DNA of 64,000 nt from JBIYSM02 sp044759095 (GTDB lineage Bacteria; Bacillota; Bacilli; Brevibacillales; Brevibacillaceae), in contig NZ_JBIYSM020000010.1 of the NCBI RefSeq assembly GCF_044759095.2, positions 30,799 through 94,798 of the forward strand, in the 5' to 3' direction. Under the pieces are notes generated by a model. It saw nothing but the letters and a program-made list of their open reading frames with translations, did no database searches and had not been told where the DNA came from. Positions 1-8,730 of this stretch are shown here, one piece after another. Each line of letters opens with the position of its first letter. The first letter of the stretch is position 1. Both the position numbers and the translations under genes were made by a program.

Positions 1-30
1 CTGCGCGTCAGGCGCACTCTGCCGACTTCA

Positions 31-276
31 TTACACGGGTGAGGTCATTTGTTTCGGCAGATGTTCCGCGATGGTTGACACCATCTGCTGGCGGCTGGCC
101 TGATCACTGTGCTGCCAGAGGACTTCAAACAGTACCCCTAATCCCGGCAGGGTCTTTTCTTGACCGGAGGCAATGGCGTCCGTAATCGTCTCTGCCACGG
201 CGTTTGCATCTGAACCTTGCATTTTGTACATGATTGCTTGGCGCAGATTGAGCGCATTGATGTTCATGCTTGCCAC
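31..276 (-). CDS. sspI: Small acid-soluble spore protein I (SspI)
   Basis: Minor small acid-soluble protein of the SspI family, made in the forespore and packed in the spore core. The protein is 81 aa from a GTG at 276, or 78 aa from the ATG at 267; the Bacillus protein is about 71 aa. The family core is clear: NLRQAI near the start, then a DAI.SG.EK.LPGLGVLFEV.WQ block in mid-protein. The ribosome site GAGGGG lies 4 nt before the GTG and 13 nt before the ATG, so the start is uncertain. It is divergent from the potassium-channel gene and sits beside the SpoU methyltransferase and pheST, the same neighbourhood as in Bacillus subtilis. No clear forespore promoter was picked out. Confidence 0.9.
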   Translation of the reverse strand: MASMNINALNLRQAIMYKMQGSDANAVAETITDAIASGQEKTLPGLGVLFEVLWQHSDQASRQQMVSTIAEHLPKQMTSPV

Positions 277-348
277 TACTCCCCTCAGCTAGGTAATGAG
301 CTGCTTCCTTCCTTAGTATTCGTTCGTTCGGGCGTCAACATACTCGTT

Positions 349-378
349 TTGTGGTCGCCCGAATCGTTGTGATATAAT
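349..378 (+). promoter_or_regulatory. Putative sigma-A promoter for the TrkA/Ktr gene
   Basis: A -35-like TTGTGG (349-354) and a perfect -10 TATAAT (373-378) are separated by 18 bp. They end 33 bp before the start codon at 412, which has an AAAGGAG ribosome site. Confidence 0.55.
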
Positions 379-411
379 GCCAATCGAAGCAGTCTAAAGG
401 AGTGAAACATA

Positions 412-1065
412 ATGTCGAAGCAGTTTGCGATCATCGGCATGGGACGGTTTGGGTCCAGTGTGGCCCGAACCCTGTATGAGATGGATTATGAAGTGATGGG
501 GATTGACGAAGACGAAGAGAGAATTAACGAAAACATTCAGTTCGTGACTCACGCCGTAGCCGCGGACTCTACGGACGAGCGGGCGCTGAAAGAGATCGGG
601 ATTCGCAACTTTGACGTGGTCGTTGTTGCGATCGGTGCTGACATTCAGGCAAGCATTTTGACCGTGCTGATCCTCAAGGAACTGGGTGTGAAAAAGATCG
701 TGGCCAAAGCCCAAAACGAGCGGCACGGTCAGGTGCTGTACAAGGTGGGAGCCGATCGCGTCGTCTTCCCTGAACGGGACATGGGGGTTCGCGTGGCCCA
801 CAACCTGATTTCCGCCAACGTGCTTGACTTTATTGAGCTGGCGGAAGACTACAGTGTAGCAGAGGTCGTTGTTTCGTCCAAAATGGTGGGAAAAACCCTG
901 CGTCAGCTCGACGTGCGAGCCCAGTACGGCGTCAACGTGATTGCGATCAAGAGCGGCGAGAAGTTCAACATCGCTCCACGTCCGGATGAAACGATTCAGC
1001 CCAACGACGTTTTGGTTGTCATCGGCAACAACAAGGATTTGAAAGAATTTGAAGAAGAGGCGTAA
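412..1065 (+). CDS. TrkA-family potassium uptake regulator (KtrA/KtrC type)
   Basis: Cytoplasmic RCK gating subunit of a Ktr potassium transporter; such proteins form octameric rings that bind nucleotides and open a KtrB/KtrD channel. The 217 aa match the family length. Residues 5-14 form a Rossmann nucleotide site (GMGRFG) followed by an acidic end of strand 2 (GIDED). The C-terminal third (about 140-217) looks like the TrkA_C/RCK_C domain, ending in DVLVVIGNN. Start ATG follows AAAGGAG. The stop is 2 nt from the next ATG, so it is probably cotranscribed with the rRNA methyltransferase. No channel subunit lies in the window. KtrA versus KtrC cannot be decided here. Confidence 0.9.
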   Translation: MSKQFAIIGMGRFGSSVARTLYEMDYEVMGIDEDEERINENIQFVTHAVAADSTDERALKEIGIRNFDVVVVAIGADIQASILTVLILKELGVKKIVAKAQNERHGQVLYKVGADRVVFPERDMGVRVAHNLISANVLDFIELAEDYSVAEVVVSSKMVGKTLRQLDVRAQYGVNVIAIKSGEKFNIAPRPDETIQPNDVLVVIGNNKDLKEFEEEA

Positions 1066-1067
1066 CC

Positions 1068-1877
1068 ATGCGGCTTGATGTGATAACCTCCGTACATAAT
1101 CCTCTGGTGAAGCGGCTGCACCAGCTGCTGGACCGAAAAGGCCGGGAAGAACAGGGCAGCTTTCTCGTTGAAGGTGTACACCTGGTGGAGGAAGCGCTTC
1201 GCTCTGACGCAGAAGTCGTCACGGTTGTCTACGACAGCGAGCGGGGGCTGGATCCCGTATGTGAACAGGCTTTGCACCGCCGGGATTCTTCCGTTCAGGT
1301 AATCGCCGCTGCTCCGGCTGTGCTGGCCAAGCTGTCAGAAACCAAGTCGCCGCAGGGCATTGTAGCGGAAGTGAAGAAGCCCCGGCCAAACTGGCAGGAC
1401 TGGTTGTCGTCTGCAGGAGAAGGAGCGTTTCTTTTGCTGATGCTGGATGAGATTCAGGACCCCGGAAATCTGGGAACCATTCTGCGCACAGCCGAAGCAG
1501 CCGGTGTTGATGCCGTGATCATGGGCAAGGGAAGTGTGGACTTGTTCAACGGAAAGGTTGTGCGGGCCACCATGGGCGCTCTCTTCCGCCTCCCTGTCTT
1601 CTCGCAGCAGCTTGTGGAAGCGGCTGAAACATTGAAGCGTCTGGGTGCACGCATACTGGTATCCTCCGTAAACGAAGGAAGCCTCGCATACGACGAGGCT
1701 GATTATTCGGGGAAAGTAGCCATTGTAATCGGAAACGAGGGCCGCGGGGTCTCTTCCGAAATGATAACGAAAGCGGACAGCCTCGTACACATCCCCCTTT
1801 ACGGCAGAGCGGAGTCCCTGAATGCCGCAGTAGCGGCAGGCGTCCTCGTGTACGAGGCCAAACGCAAGCGGAAATAA
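1068..1877 (+). CDS. SpoU/TrmH-family RNA 2'-O-methyltransferase (YsgA-like)
   Basis: Probable SAM-dependent 2'-O-ribose methyltransferase acting on rRNA, of the SpoU (SPOUT, knotted) superfamily. The N-terminal ~100 aa resemble the substrate-binding domain (VKRLHQLLDRKGREEQG..LVEG). The catalytic domain has all three SpoU motifs: DEIQDPGNLGTILRTAEA near residue 127, IGNEGRGVS near 223, and LYGRAESLNAAVAAGVLVYE near 242-261, the trefoil-knot SAM site. Length 269 aa is normal. The gene lies just upstream of pheST, as ysgA does in Bacillus subtilis. It converges on the DUF2225 gene, with a gap of 7 nt between the ends. The exact target nucleotide cannot be told from sequence. Confidence 0.9.
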   Translation: MRLDVITSVHNPLVKRLHQLLDRKGREEQGSFLVEGVHLVEEALRSDAEVVTVVYDSERGLDPVCEQALHRRDSSVQVIAAAPAVLAKLSETKSPQGIVAEVKKPRPNWQDWLSSAGEGAFLLLMLDEIQDPGNLGTILRTAEAAGVDAVIMGKGSVDLFNGKVVRATMGALFRLPVFSQQLVEAAETLKRLGARILVSSVNEGSLAYDEADYSGKVAIVIGNEGRGVSSEMITKADSLVHIPLYGRAESLNAAVAAGVLVYEAKRKRK

Positions 1878-1884
1878 TCCCTTG

Positions 1885-2601
1885 TTATCCAATTTTCTCC
1901 TGGTTCTTTTGCTTGTACTCCTCACGTGCCAGAGACCATTGGTCCCGGGCCATGCTCAGAATGCCGGTTTCGATGGACTGTCTGCCGAGTTCAAGCGCCT
2001 TGGAAAAGTAGTTGACAGCCTCGTCGTACCGCTCAACGCGCCGCATCAATTCTCCAATCAGATAAAGGATGCGGACTTCTGACATTTCCTTGTCGCCTTT
2101 ATCATAGTCGGAAAAGACATAGGACTGCTCGTATTCGTGTACGGCCATGTGCAGGAACCGCTTCTCCTGCTGTTTGTCGTTCTGGAAGCGGAACAGCCAG
2201 GCCAGCCGCAGAGAAAGACCCGCTTTGACGCTGTGGGCTTCTCCTGTCAGCTCGGCTGCGTATATTGCCAGTTTGTAGCAGACAACGGCTTCAGATATAC
2301 TTCGGACGTAACCGAATTCCTTCGGCGTCCACTTGGAAGAAATCTGTTCCTGAACCAGCCGTTTCACCGGCGGCAGAAGCTGTTGGGTAAACTGGTCGGT
2401 AAAGGCAAAGCCGCAAGCCGGACACACGTTTACCGTGTACAGAATGGGATTGAGCGATTGCTCCTTGTAATACGTGCAGAAGTCGGCATCCCGCTGGATT
2501 ATCGCCTGAGATCCTCCGCGCACCCTCTTGGTTGTAAAGGAGTGATGGCAGTGGCGGCAGGTACATGTTTTGTCGTAAAGTGCTGAAAGTCTTTCCATCA
2601 T
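1885..2601 (-). CDS. DUF2225 family protein with zinc-ribbon cysteines
   Basis: Conserved protein of unknown function found in Firmicutes (DUF2225). The 238 aa start with a CxxC pair (Cys15/Cys18, in TCRHCHHSF) and a second CxxC (Cys60/Cys63, in VNVCPACGFAF), suggesting one structural zinc site. The rest is helical and resembles TPR repeats (residues 100-230, with YEQSYVF, LYLIGELMRRVERYDEAVNYFSKALELG), so a protein-interaction role is plausible. Start ATG follows GGGGGGA. It is transcribed towards the methyltransferase and divergently from the T-box/pheST unit. No enzymatic motif is visible. Confidence 0.8.
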   Translation of the reverse strand: MMERLSALYDKTCTCRHCHHSFTTKRVRGGSQAIIQRDADFCTYYKEQSLNPILYTVNVCPACGFAFTDQFTQQLLPPVKRLVQEQISSKWTPKEFGYVRSISEAVVCYKLAIYAAELTGEAHSVKAGLSLRLAWLFRFQNDKQQEKRFLHMAVHEYEQSYVFSDYDKGDKEMSEVRILYLIGELMRRVERYDEAVNYFSKALELGRQSIETGILSMARDQWSLAREEYKQKNQEKIG

Positions 2602-2666
2602 GGCTTGTCCCCCCAGACATGGGTGTTCGTCGAGGCAATGCCCAGCAATATACAGCGATTGTGGAA

Positions 2667-2695
2667 TTGCAAGTCGAAAGTGATTACGCTATAAT
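2667..2695 (+). promoter_or_regulatory. Sigma-A promoter of the pheST operon
   Basis: TTGCAA (2667-2672) and TATAAT (2690-2695) are exactly 17 bp apart, a near-consensus vegetative promoter. Transcription would start near 2702, just before the T-box stem I. Confidence 0.85.
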
Positions 2696-2714
2696 TTTCC
2701 TACAAGTTTTATTA

Positions 2715-3120
2715 TAAAGCATTGCGATGACAGAGACTAGTAAGTAGGACCCATAGCATTCAGGGAGGAGATGTCATGGACTGGAAGCATCTCTATCGCT
2801 AGACCTGCCGAATTCACTCTGGAGCAGTTCTCTGAACCTGTCCCGCCAAGGGGCTCAGTAGGGGAAACCGGGTCATCCCGTTATCGATCATCAAGTGAGG
2901 CTAAGGAACTGGTCTGTTTTACAGGCTTGTTCTGCGAGGGCAAACAGGACCAAGCAGCTTTAGGAGAGGAAGTCACGAGTAGCGGAACGTAGTAACCTAC
3001 GTGAGCAACGGAGTGACGACTCGACGACAAGATGCGCCGGTCATGTTTGGCCGAATGTCTAAGTAGGGTGGTACCGCGAGAAACAACTCGTCCCTTTGTG
3101 GGGCGAGTTTTTTATTTTTT
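2715..3120 (+). ncRNA. T-box leader riboswitch, Phe (UUC) specifier
   Basis: tRNA-sensing antitermination leader that should switch pheST on when uncharged tRNA-Phe accumulates. The T-box sequence AGGGTGGTACCGCG is at 3065-3078; its TGGT is complementary to the ACCA end of tRNA. In stem I, CAGAG near 2731 pairs with CTCTG at 2817-2821, enclosing a specifier loop with AGTA on the 5' side. The codon preceding the closing A is TTC at 2813-2815, matching anticodon GAA. The element fills the 540-bp space between the DUF2225 gene and pheS; no gene is seen there. Confidence 0.93.
3085..3120 (+). terminator. Intrinsic terminator of the T-box leader
   Basis: AACTCGTCCC (3085-3094) pairs with GGGGCGAGTT (3100-3109), followed by a T-rich run to 3120. 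It is mutually exclusive with the antiterminator that uses the T-box sequence. Confidence 0.9.
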
Positions 3121-3140
3121 TTAATAAAGGAGCGATTGAC

Positions 3141-4175
3141 GTGCAAACTCGATTACAGGAAATGAAAGAGACAGCCATCGAGCAGATCAGGCAGGCCGCT
3201 GACGCTCAGCAGCTGCAGGACCTGCGGGTCAAGTACCTGGGGAAAAAGGGGGAGCTGACGGAACTGCTGCGCGGCATGGGCAGTCTGTCCGCGGAGGAGC
3301 GTCCGGTTGTCGGGCAGCTGGTCAACGAAGTGCGTGGAGCGCTGGAAGCGGCTTTTGCCGCGAAACAAGACGAGCTGGAGCAAGCCCTGCTGTCGGCCAA
3401 ACTGGCTTCCCAAAGCATTGACGTGACGCTGCCAGGACGTCCGATACCGACGGGAACGATGCATCCGCTCTCCCGTATTATCGAAGAATTGGAAGACATT
3501 TTTATCGGTCTCGGCTTTGAGATCGCAGAAGGACCTGAGGTGGAGCTGGACCACTTCAACTTCGAGATGCTCAACCTTCCGAAGGACCACCCGGCCCGCG
3601 ACATGCAGGACTCCTTCTACATCACGGACGAAATTCTGATGCGGACCCACACCTCGCCGGTTCAGGCTCGCACGATGCTGAAAAAGGGAGGCAAAACGCC
3701 GGTTAAGATCATCTGTCCGGGGAAAGTATACCGCCGCGACGATGACGATGCCACACACTCCCATCAGTTTACTCAGATTGAAGGGCTGGTGGTGGACAAA
3801 GGGATTGGCATGAGCGATTTGAAAGGCACTTTGTTGTCGTTCGCACGTCAGATGTTCGGGGAAAACCAGCAGATTCGTCTGCGCCCGAGCTTTTTCCCGT
3901 TCACCGAGCCGAGCGCAGAGGTGGACCTCCAGTGCTTCAACTGTGGCGGCTCCGGCTGCCGCGTCTGCAAACACACCGGCTGGATTGAAATTCTCGGCTC
4001 GGGTATGGTTCATCCGCGCGTGCTGGAAATGGCCGGCTACGACCCGCAGGAAGTGAGCGGGTTCGCCTTCGGGATGGGTGTGGAGCGTATCGCCATGCTC
4101 AAGTACGGCGTGGAGGACATTCGCCATTTCTATACCAACGACGTGCGCTTCCTGCGCCAGTTCAACCGAGGCTAG
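3141..4175 (+). CDS. pheS: Phenylalanyl-tRNA synthetase alpha subunit
   Basis: Catalytic subunit of the heterotetrameric PheRS, which charges tRNA-Phe with phenylalanine. From GTG at 3141 the protein is 344 aa, the usual Bacillus length; that GTG has a good AAAGGAG site, whereas the upstream in-frame ATG at 3096 lies inside the leader terminator. The N-terminal coiled coil (residues 1-85) is followed by the class II catalytic core: motif 2 region CPGKVYRRDDDDATHSHQF, and motif 3 GFGMGVERIAML-like sequence near the C-terminus (FAFGMGVERIAMLKYG). It is 15 nt from pheT. Expression is predicted to be under the Phe T-box. Confidence 0.97.
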   Translation: MQTRLQEMKETAIEQIRQAADAQQLQDLRVKYLGKKGELTELLRGMGSLSAEERPVVGQLVNEVRGALEAAFAAKQDELEQALLSAKLASQSIDVTLPGRPIPTGTMHPLSRIIEELEDIFIGLGFEIAEGPEVELDHFNFEMLNLPKDHPARDMQDSFYITDEILMRTHTSPVQARTMLKKGGKTPVKIICPGKVYRRDDDDATHSHQFTQIEGLVVDKGIGMSDLKGTLLSFARQMFGENQQIRLRPSFFPFTEPSAEVDLQCFNCGGSGCRVCKHTGWIEILGSGMVHPRVLEMAGYDPQEVSGFAFGMGVERIAMLKYGVEDIRHFYTNDVRFLRQFNRG

Positions 4176-4190
4176 AGAGGAGAGAAACTT

Positions 4191-6614
4191 ATGAAAGTAT
4201 CGTATCAATGGCTATCCGAATACGTTGATTTGTCCGATATAACCCCGCAGGAGCTGGCGGAAAGGCTCACTCGTAGCGGGATTGAAGTAGAAGCGGTGGA
4301 ACCGCGCAACAACGGAGTTTCCAATGTGGTTGTCGGCTACGTCAAAGAACGCAGCAAGCACCCGGACGCGGATCGTCTGAGCGTGTGCATCGTGGACGCC
4401 GGCCAGGGTGAGGACCTGCAGATCGTCTGCGGCGCTCCCAACGTCGCTGCGGGGCAAAAGGTTCCGGTGGCGCTGATCGGAGCGAAGCTGCCCGGTGATC
4501 TTCACATCAAGCGCTCCAAATTGCGCGGAGTAGAATCACAGGGCATGATCTGCTCGGCAAAAGAACTTGGCTTAAACGACAAGCTGCTGGCCAAGGACCA
4601 GCAGGAAGGCATCATGGTTCTGCCAGAAGAAGCGGAAGTGGGGATGGATGCCGTTTCGTATCTGGGATTGGACGACTATGTGTTGGAGCTTGGCTTGACC
4701 CCAAACCGTTCTGACTGCCTCAGCATGCTGGGTGTAGCCTATGAAGTAGCGGCTATCCTCGGCCGCGAAGTGATTTTGCCGGAAGCGCAGGTGGTGGAAA
4801 ACGGCGGAGACAACCCCGTGACCGTAGAAATTGAAGCGCGTGATCACTGCTACCAGTATGTCGGTCGGCACTTCACCAACGCCCGGATTGGAAGCTCGCC
4901 GCAATGGATGAAAAACCGCCTGATGGCAGCCGGGATTCGTCCGATCAACAACGTGGTGGATGTAACCAACTACGTTCTGCTGGAATACGGACAGCCGCTG
5001 CACGCATTTGATGCCACGCAGGTGAAAGACCGCTCCATCGTCGTCCGTCTGGCTGAACCCGGGGAGACGATCGTCACGCTTGACGACCAGGAACGCAAAC
5101 TGGATGACCAGACCATGCTGATCGCCGACCGTGAAAAAGGACTGGCCATTGCCGGCATCATGGGCGGGGCCAATTCGGAAATCACTTCGGATACAACCGA
5201 GATCATCCTGGAATCGGCCTATTTTACACCGCAATCCATTCGCCGTTCCTCCCGCGCCCTCGGGATGAGAACGGAAGGCTGCGTCCGCTGGGAAAAAGGC
5301 GTCGATCAATCCCGCGTCAAGCTGGCCGCCGAACGGGCCGCTGCACTGATTCAACAGCTCTCTGGCGCGTCCGTCTCCCGCGGGATCGCCAACGCGATCG
5401 TCCAACAGGCGAAGCCTGCTGTCGTAACGATCCCTCTGGAAAAAATCAATCATCATCTGGGGACTTCCCTGACCGTTGCAGACGTCTCTGCGATTTTTGA
5501 CAGGCTGCAGTTCCCCTACGAATTGAAGGGTGAGACCTGGACCGTTACCGTGCCCACTCGCCGCGGAGACATAACGCTGCCGGAGGATCTGGTGGAAGAG
5601 GTAGCCAGACTCTACGGTTACGACAACATCCCGACCACCCTGCCAAGCGGTTCGACCACGCAAGGCAAGCTGACCCGGGAGCAGCAGCTGCGCCGCAGCA
5701 TTCGTCACCACCTGATCGGAGCAGGCCTTTGTGAAGCCATTTCCTACGCACTCGTCCATCCGGAACGCGTGGATGACGTGGCCGGTCTGCATCAGCAAGA
5801 GACTCATCCAATCCCGCTGGCCATGCCGATGAGTGAAGAGCACAGCGTCCTTAGAACCAGCCTGATTCCGAGTCTCCTGGAAACAGTGGCTTACAATAAA
5901 AACCGTCAAAACCACGACGTCGCCATCTTCGAACTGGGTCACGTCTTCCTGAGCGGAGAGAAAAAACTGACGAAACTGCCGGAAGAGCGGCTGTACGTCG
6001 CCGGAGCGGTCACCGGCCAGTGGCTGCCGCAGAACTGGATGGGGTCTCGCCAGCCGGTTGATTTCTATCTCGTGAAGGGATTGGTCGAATCACTGTTGAA
6101 CCGTCTGGGCATCGAGGGCACCGAGTACAAGGCAGCTTCGGATTTGGCGGGCATGCATCCAGGCCGTACGGCAGAAGTTTGGGCCGGCGGACGGCGTCTC
6201 GGTTACCTCGGACAGATTCACCCGGCGACAGAAAAAGCGTATGACCTGAGCGAAACCTACGTCTTCCAGTTTGACGTGGCTGAACTGGTGGAGGAGGCAA
6301 CTGAACGAGGCCTCTACAATCCGCTGCCGAAGTTCCCGGCTGTTACCCGTGACCTCGCGCTCGTCGTCGATCGCGCAGTGCCGGCTGCAGCTTTGGAAAG
6401 CGTGATTCGCCAGACGGCAGGTGAACTGCTCGAATCCCTTACGCTGTTTGATGTGTATACGGGCGAGCGCATCGCCGCCGACAAGAAAAGCATGGCCTTC
6501 TCGCTCGTCTACCGCCATCCAGAGCGAACGCTGCAGGACGAAGAAATCCAGCAGGTCACCCAGGCGGTGATCCAGGCGCTGAAGGAACAGACCGGCGCCG
6601 AACTGCGAATGTAG
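4191..6614 (+). CDS. pheT: Phenylalanyl-tRNA synthetase beta subunit
   Basis: Structural and editing subunit of PheRS; removes mischarged Tyr-tRNA-Phe and binds tRNA. The 807 aa include the N-terminal tRNA-binding (EMAP/OB-like) domain at about 40-150 (KHPDADRLSVC, QIVCGAPNV), the B3/B4 editing domain at about 210-390 (NNVVDVTNYVLLEYGQPLHAFD), the B5 domain at 400-470, the inactive synthetase-like core, and the C-terminal FDX-ACB anticodon domain (last ~95 aa, FPAVTRDLALVVD). Ribosome site GAGAGGAGAG precedes the ATG. Same transcript as pheS. Confidence 0.97.
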   Translation: MKVSYQWLSEYVDLSDITPQELAERLTRSGIEVEAVEPRNNGVSNVVVGYVKERSKHPDADRLSVCIVDAGQGEDLQIVCGAPNVAAGQKVPVALIGAKLPGDLHIKRSKLRGVESQGMICSAKELGLNDKLLAKDQQEGIMVLPEEAEVGMDAVSYLGLDDYVLELGLTPNRSDCLSMLGVAYEVAAILGREVILPEAQVVENGGDNPVTVEIEARDHCYQYVGRHFTNARIGSSPQWMKNRLMAAGIRPINNVVDVTNYVLLEYGQPLHAFDATQVKDRSIVVRLAEPGETIVTLDDQERKLDDQTMLIADREKGLAIAGIMGGANSEITSDTTEIILESAYFTPQSIRRSSRALGMRTEGCVRWEKGVDQSRVKLAAERAAALIQQLSGASVSRGIANAIVQQAKPAVVTIPLEKINHHLGTSLTVADVSAIFDRLQFPYELKGETWTVTVPTRRGDITLPEDLVEEVARLYGYDNIPTTLPSGSTTQGKLTREQQLRRSIRHHLIGAGLCEAISYALVHPERVDDVAGLHQQETHPIPLAMPMSEEHSVLRTSLIPSLLETVAYNKNRQNHDVAIFELGHVFLSGEKKLTKLPEERLYVAGAVTGQWLPQNWMGSRQPVDFYLVKGLVESLLNRLGIEGTEYKAASDLAGMHPGRTAEVWAGGRRLGYLGQIHPATEKAYDLSETYVFQFDVAELVEEATERGLYNPLPKFPAVTRDLALVVDRAVPAAALESVIRQTAGELLESLTLFDVYTGERIAADKKSMAFSLVYRHPERTLQDEEIQQVTQAVIQALKEQTGAELRM

Positions 6615-6721
6615 GGAGAATCTTGACGGAATCTGACATTTTCAGTAACCTAAAAAAGATACAGTATAGGATGTTTACACACCGATCTGAAGCAGGGTAG
6701 TCGCAGAAGGAGGAAGCCTTC

Positions 6722-6991
6722 GTGCAAGGGGACGGAAAAAATCGCCTGACAGTAGATATTTATGGTCAACAATACCGGCTGAGCGGCAAGGCCAGCATTA
6801 ACCACATGCGCATGGTTGCCGGTTACGTCGACGACAAGATGAGTGAGATCGGAAAGGGCAACCATCGGTTGGACACCGCCAAAATCGCCGTATTAACCGC
6901 TGTCAACATCGCTGACGAATACTTCCGCCTGCGACAGGAATACGAAGAGTTGCTGAAGATTCTCCAGGACGACGCAATGGAGAAAAAATAA
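6722..6991 (+). CDS. zapA: Cell division protein ZapA
   Basis: Small cytoplasmic protein that bundles FtsZ filaments and stabilises the Z-ring. The 89 aa from a GTG (with GAAGGAGG upstream) have the family's N-terminal beta region (RLTVDIYGQQYRLSG), the dimer helix (VAGYVDDKMSEI) and a C-terminal coiled coil (LRQEYEELLKILQDDA). In Bacillus zapA sits between pheT/rnhC and cvpA-polX-mutS2. Here it follows pheT by 107 nt, and the next genes are lar genes rather than cvpA-polX. Confidence 0.93.
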   Translation: MQGDGKNRLTVDIYGQQYRLSGKASINHMRMVAGYVDDKMSEIGKGNHRLDTAKIAVLTAVNIADEYFRLRQEYEELLKILQDDAMEKK

Positions 6992-7002
6992 ACCGCAGTG
7001 AA

Positions 7003-7032
7003 AAAAAGAGGGGCTCTACGCCTCTCTTTTCC
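7003..7032 (+). terminator. Probable terminator after zapA
   Basis: AAAGAGGGGC pairs (one mismatch) with GCCTCTCTTT around a TCTA loop, ending in TTTTCCC. It separates zapA from larE. Confidence 0.6.
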
Positions 7033-7067
7033 CATTGACGAGTGACTTGGAAAGGGGGAGCACGACG

Positions 7068-7937
7068 ATGACGTTCACCAAAGAGCAGCTTGCAGAAAAC
7101 GCGAGTCGACTGTCCGTACAGGAAAAAAACGAAAAGCTGGGCCGCATTTTGCGTGAAATGGGAACAGCACTGATCGCCTTCTCAGGAGGGGTGGACAGCA
7201 CCTTTTTGCTTGCTCGGGCCGTCCAGGAGCTGGGGGATCAAGCGATTGCCGTTACGGCTGCTTCTGAAACGTTTCCGACGAGGGAGTTTGAAGCGGCCAA
7301 ACACCTGGCCAATCAGCTCAAGGCCCGGTTTGTCACAACGGAAATTCGCGAGATGGAAAACCCCAATTTTGTCGCCAATCCGGTCAACCGCTGCTTTTAC
7401 TGCAAAGACGGACTGTATGAACACCTCGGTCAGCTGGCGAAAGCAAACGAATGGAATGCCGTGATTTGTGACGGAGCCAATATGGACGATTTGGGCGATT
7501 ATCGACCGGGCCGAATCGCTGCCGCAGAACGCGGAGTGCGCAGCCCCCTGCAGGAAGCCGGCTTCTACAAAGAGGAGATCCGCCAGCTGTCTAAAGAGAT
7601 GGGATTGTCCACGTGGAACAAGCCGTCGTTTGCCTGCCTGTCGTCAAGAATCCCGTACGGGTCGGAAATTACCCTGCAAAAGATCGATCAAATCGACCGC
7701 GCTGAGGGCTACCTCTTGCATCTCGGCTTTCACCAGGTGCGCGTGCGACACCACGATACCATCGCCCGCATTGAAGTAAGCCCGGAAGATTTTGCCCGGG
7801 TCGTGGCGCATCATGCCGAGATCAACGCTGCGCTGCAGGAGATCGGATTCAAGTACGTAACGCTTGACCTGTTCGGGTACCAGACAGGCAGCATGAACGC
7901 CGTGCTCGGAGCGGAAGTGAAGGCGAACCATGGCTGA
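7068..7937 (+). CDS. larE: LarE, ATP-dependent sacrificial sulfur transferase
   Basis: Makes the thiocarboxylates of the nickel-pincer nucleotide (NPN) cofactor of lactate racemase-type enzymes. It activates the precursor with ATP and donates sulfur, in the one-Cys type from its own cysteine. The PP-loop SGGVDS is at residues 39-44. A candidate sacrificial cysteine, Cys190, lies in SFACLSSRIPYG, the position of Cys176 in the Lactobacillus enzyme as I recall it. Length 289 aa from ATG 7068, preceded by AAAGGGGGAG; an earlier in-frame TTG at 7035 lacks a site. It overlaps larB by 8 nt, implying coupling. Confidence 0.92.
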   Translation: MTFTKEQLAENASRLSVQEKNEKLGRILREMGTALIAFSGGVDSTFLLARAVQELGDQAIAVTAASETFPTREFEAAKHLANQLKARFVTTEIREMENPNFVANPVNRCFYCKDGLYEHLGQLAKANEWNAVICDGANMDDLGDYRPGRIAAAERGVRSPLQEAGFYKEEIRQLSKEMGLSTWNKPSFACLSSRIPYGSEITLQKIDQIDRAEGYLLHLGFHQVRVRHHDTIARIEVSPEDFARVVAHHAEINAALQEIGFKYVTLDLFGYQTGSMNAVLGAEVKANHG

Positions 7938-8679
7938 CGTGAAGGAAGTTCTGCGAATGGTTCAGGAAGGAACCATCAGCATGGAGGAAGCGGAAGAACT
8001 GCTGCAGTCGGTCAGCCGGCTGGAGTACGCAACGCTGGACCTTGACCGCAGGCTGCGTACCGGTTTTCCCGAAGTGGTATACGCGGCAGGAAAGACTGCT
8101 GAACAACTGACCGGTATCTTTTCCAGATTGATGGCCCATCAGGACATCGTATTGGCGACGCGAGTATCCGCTGAGCAGGCTCAGCATGTGACGAAAACCC
8201 TTCCAGGTGTCAGCTACGTTGCCGATGCCAATCTGCTGTACTGGAGTGCAAGGCCGCTTGTGCCCGTGCGTGACGGGTACGTCGCCGTCGTCGCTGCTGG
8301 CACGTCTGACTGGGCGGTGGCGCAGGAGGCCGCCTGGACGGTTCGCTGTTTCGGAAGCGAAGCGCGTGTCATCGCAGACGTAGGGGTAGCCGGCATTCAC
8401 CGGCTGTTTCACCGCCTTGAGGAAATACGCGGGGCTGCGGTCATCATCTGCATAGCAGGCATGGAGGGAGCGCTCGCCAGCGTCGTGGCAGGACTGGTTG
8501 ACAAGCCGGTGATTGCGGTTCCCACCAGTGTCGGGTACGGCGCCAACTTCGGCGGGGTCTCGGCGCTATTGACCATGTTGAACTCGTGTGCGAACGGAGT
8601 AGCCGTGGTGAATATCGACAACGGCTTCGGGGCAGGGTATATGGCGGGCATGATCCACCGGCAGATCGCCGGAGAATAA
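7930..8679 (+). CDS. larB: LarB, NPN cofactor carboxylase/hydrolase
   Basis: First step of nickel-pincer cofactor synthesis: carboxylates the pyridinium ring of nicotinic acid adenine dinucleotide and hydrolyses the phosphoanhydride. The 249 aa have an N-terminal helical part (LRMVQEGTISMEEAEELL) and a C-terminal PurE (AIR carboxylase)-like domain: VVAAGTSDWAVAQEAA, VIICIAGMEGALASVVAGL, VIAVPTSVGYGANFGG and NIDNGFGAG. ATG 7930 overlaps the end of larE. The third factor, LarC (nickel insertase), and the racemase LarA are not in this window, so they must lie elsewhere or the pathway is incomplete. Confidence 0.92.
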   Translation: MADVKEVLRMVQEGTISMEEAEELLQSVSRLEYATLDLDRRLRTGFPEVVYAAGKTAEQLTGIFSRLMAHQDIVLATRVSAEQAQHVTKTLPGVSYVADANLLYWSARPLVPVRDGYVAVVAAGTSDWAVAQEAAWTVRCFGSEARVIADVGVAGIHRLFHRLEEIRGAAVIICIAGMEGALASVVAGLVDKPVIAVPTSVGYGANFGGVSALLTMLNSCANGVAVVNIDNGFGAGYMAGMIHRQIAGE

Positions 8680-8730
8680 TGAAAAGAGCCAACCATTGGG
8701 ATCGGGTTGGCTCAATAAGAATTATGGGGC

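Noticed and set aside
4572..5942. Long minus-strand open frame (456 codons) inside pheT, with similar ones opposite mutS2, murJ, etfA and others
   Set aside because: They lie wholly antisense to well-recognised genes, have no ribosome site or family motif, and are expected from GC-rich codon bias.
8686..8713. GAGCCAACC/GGTTGGCTC hairpin as the main larB terminator
   Set aside because: On the plus strand it is not followed by T residues; the hairpin at 8731-8765 with TTTTCTT is the better larB terminator.
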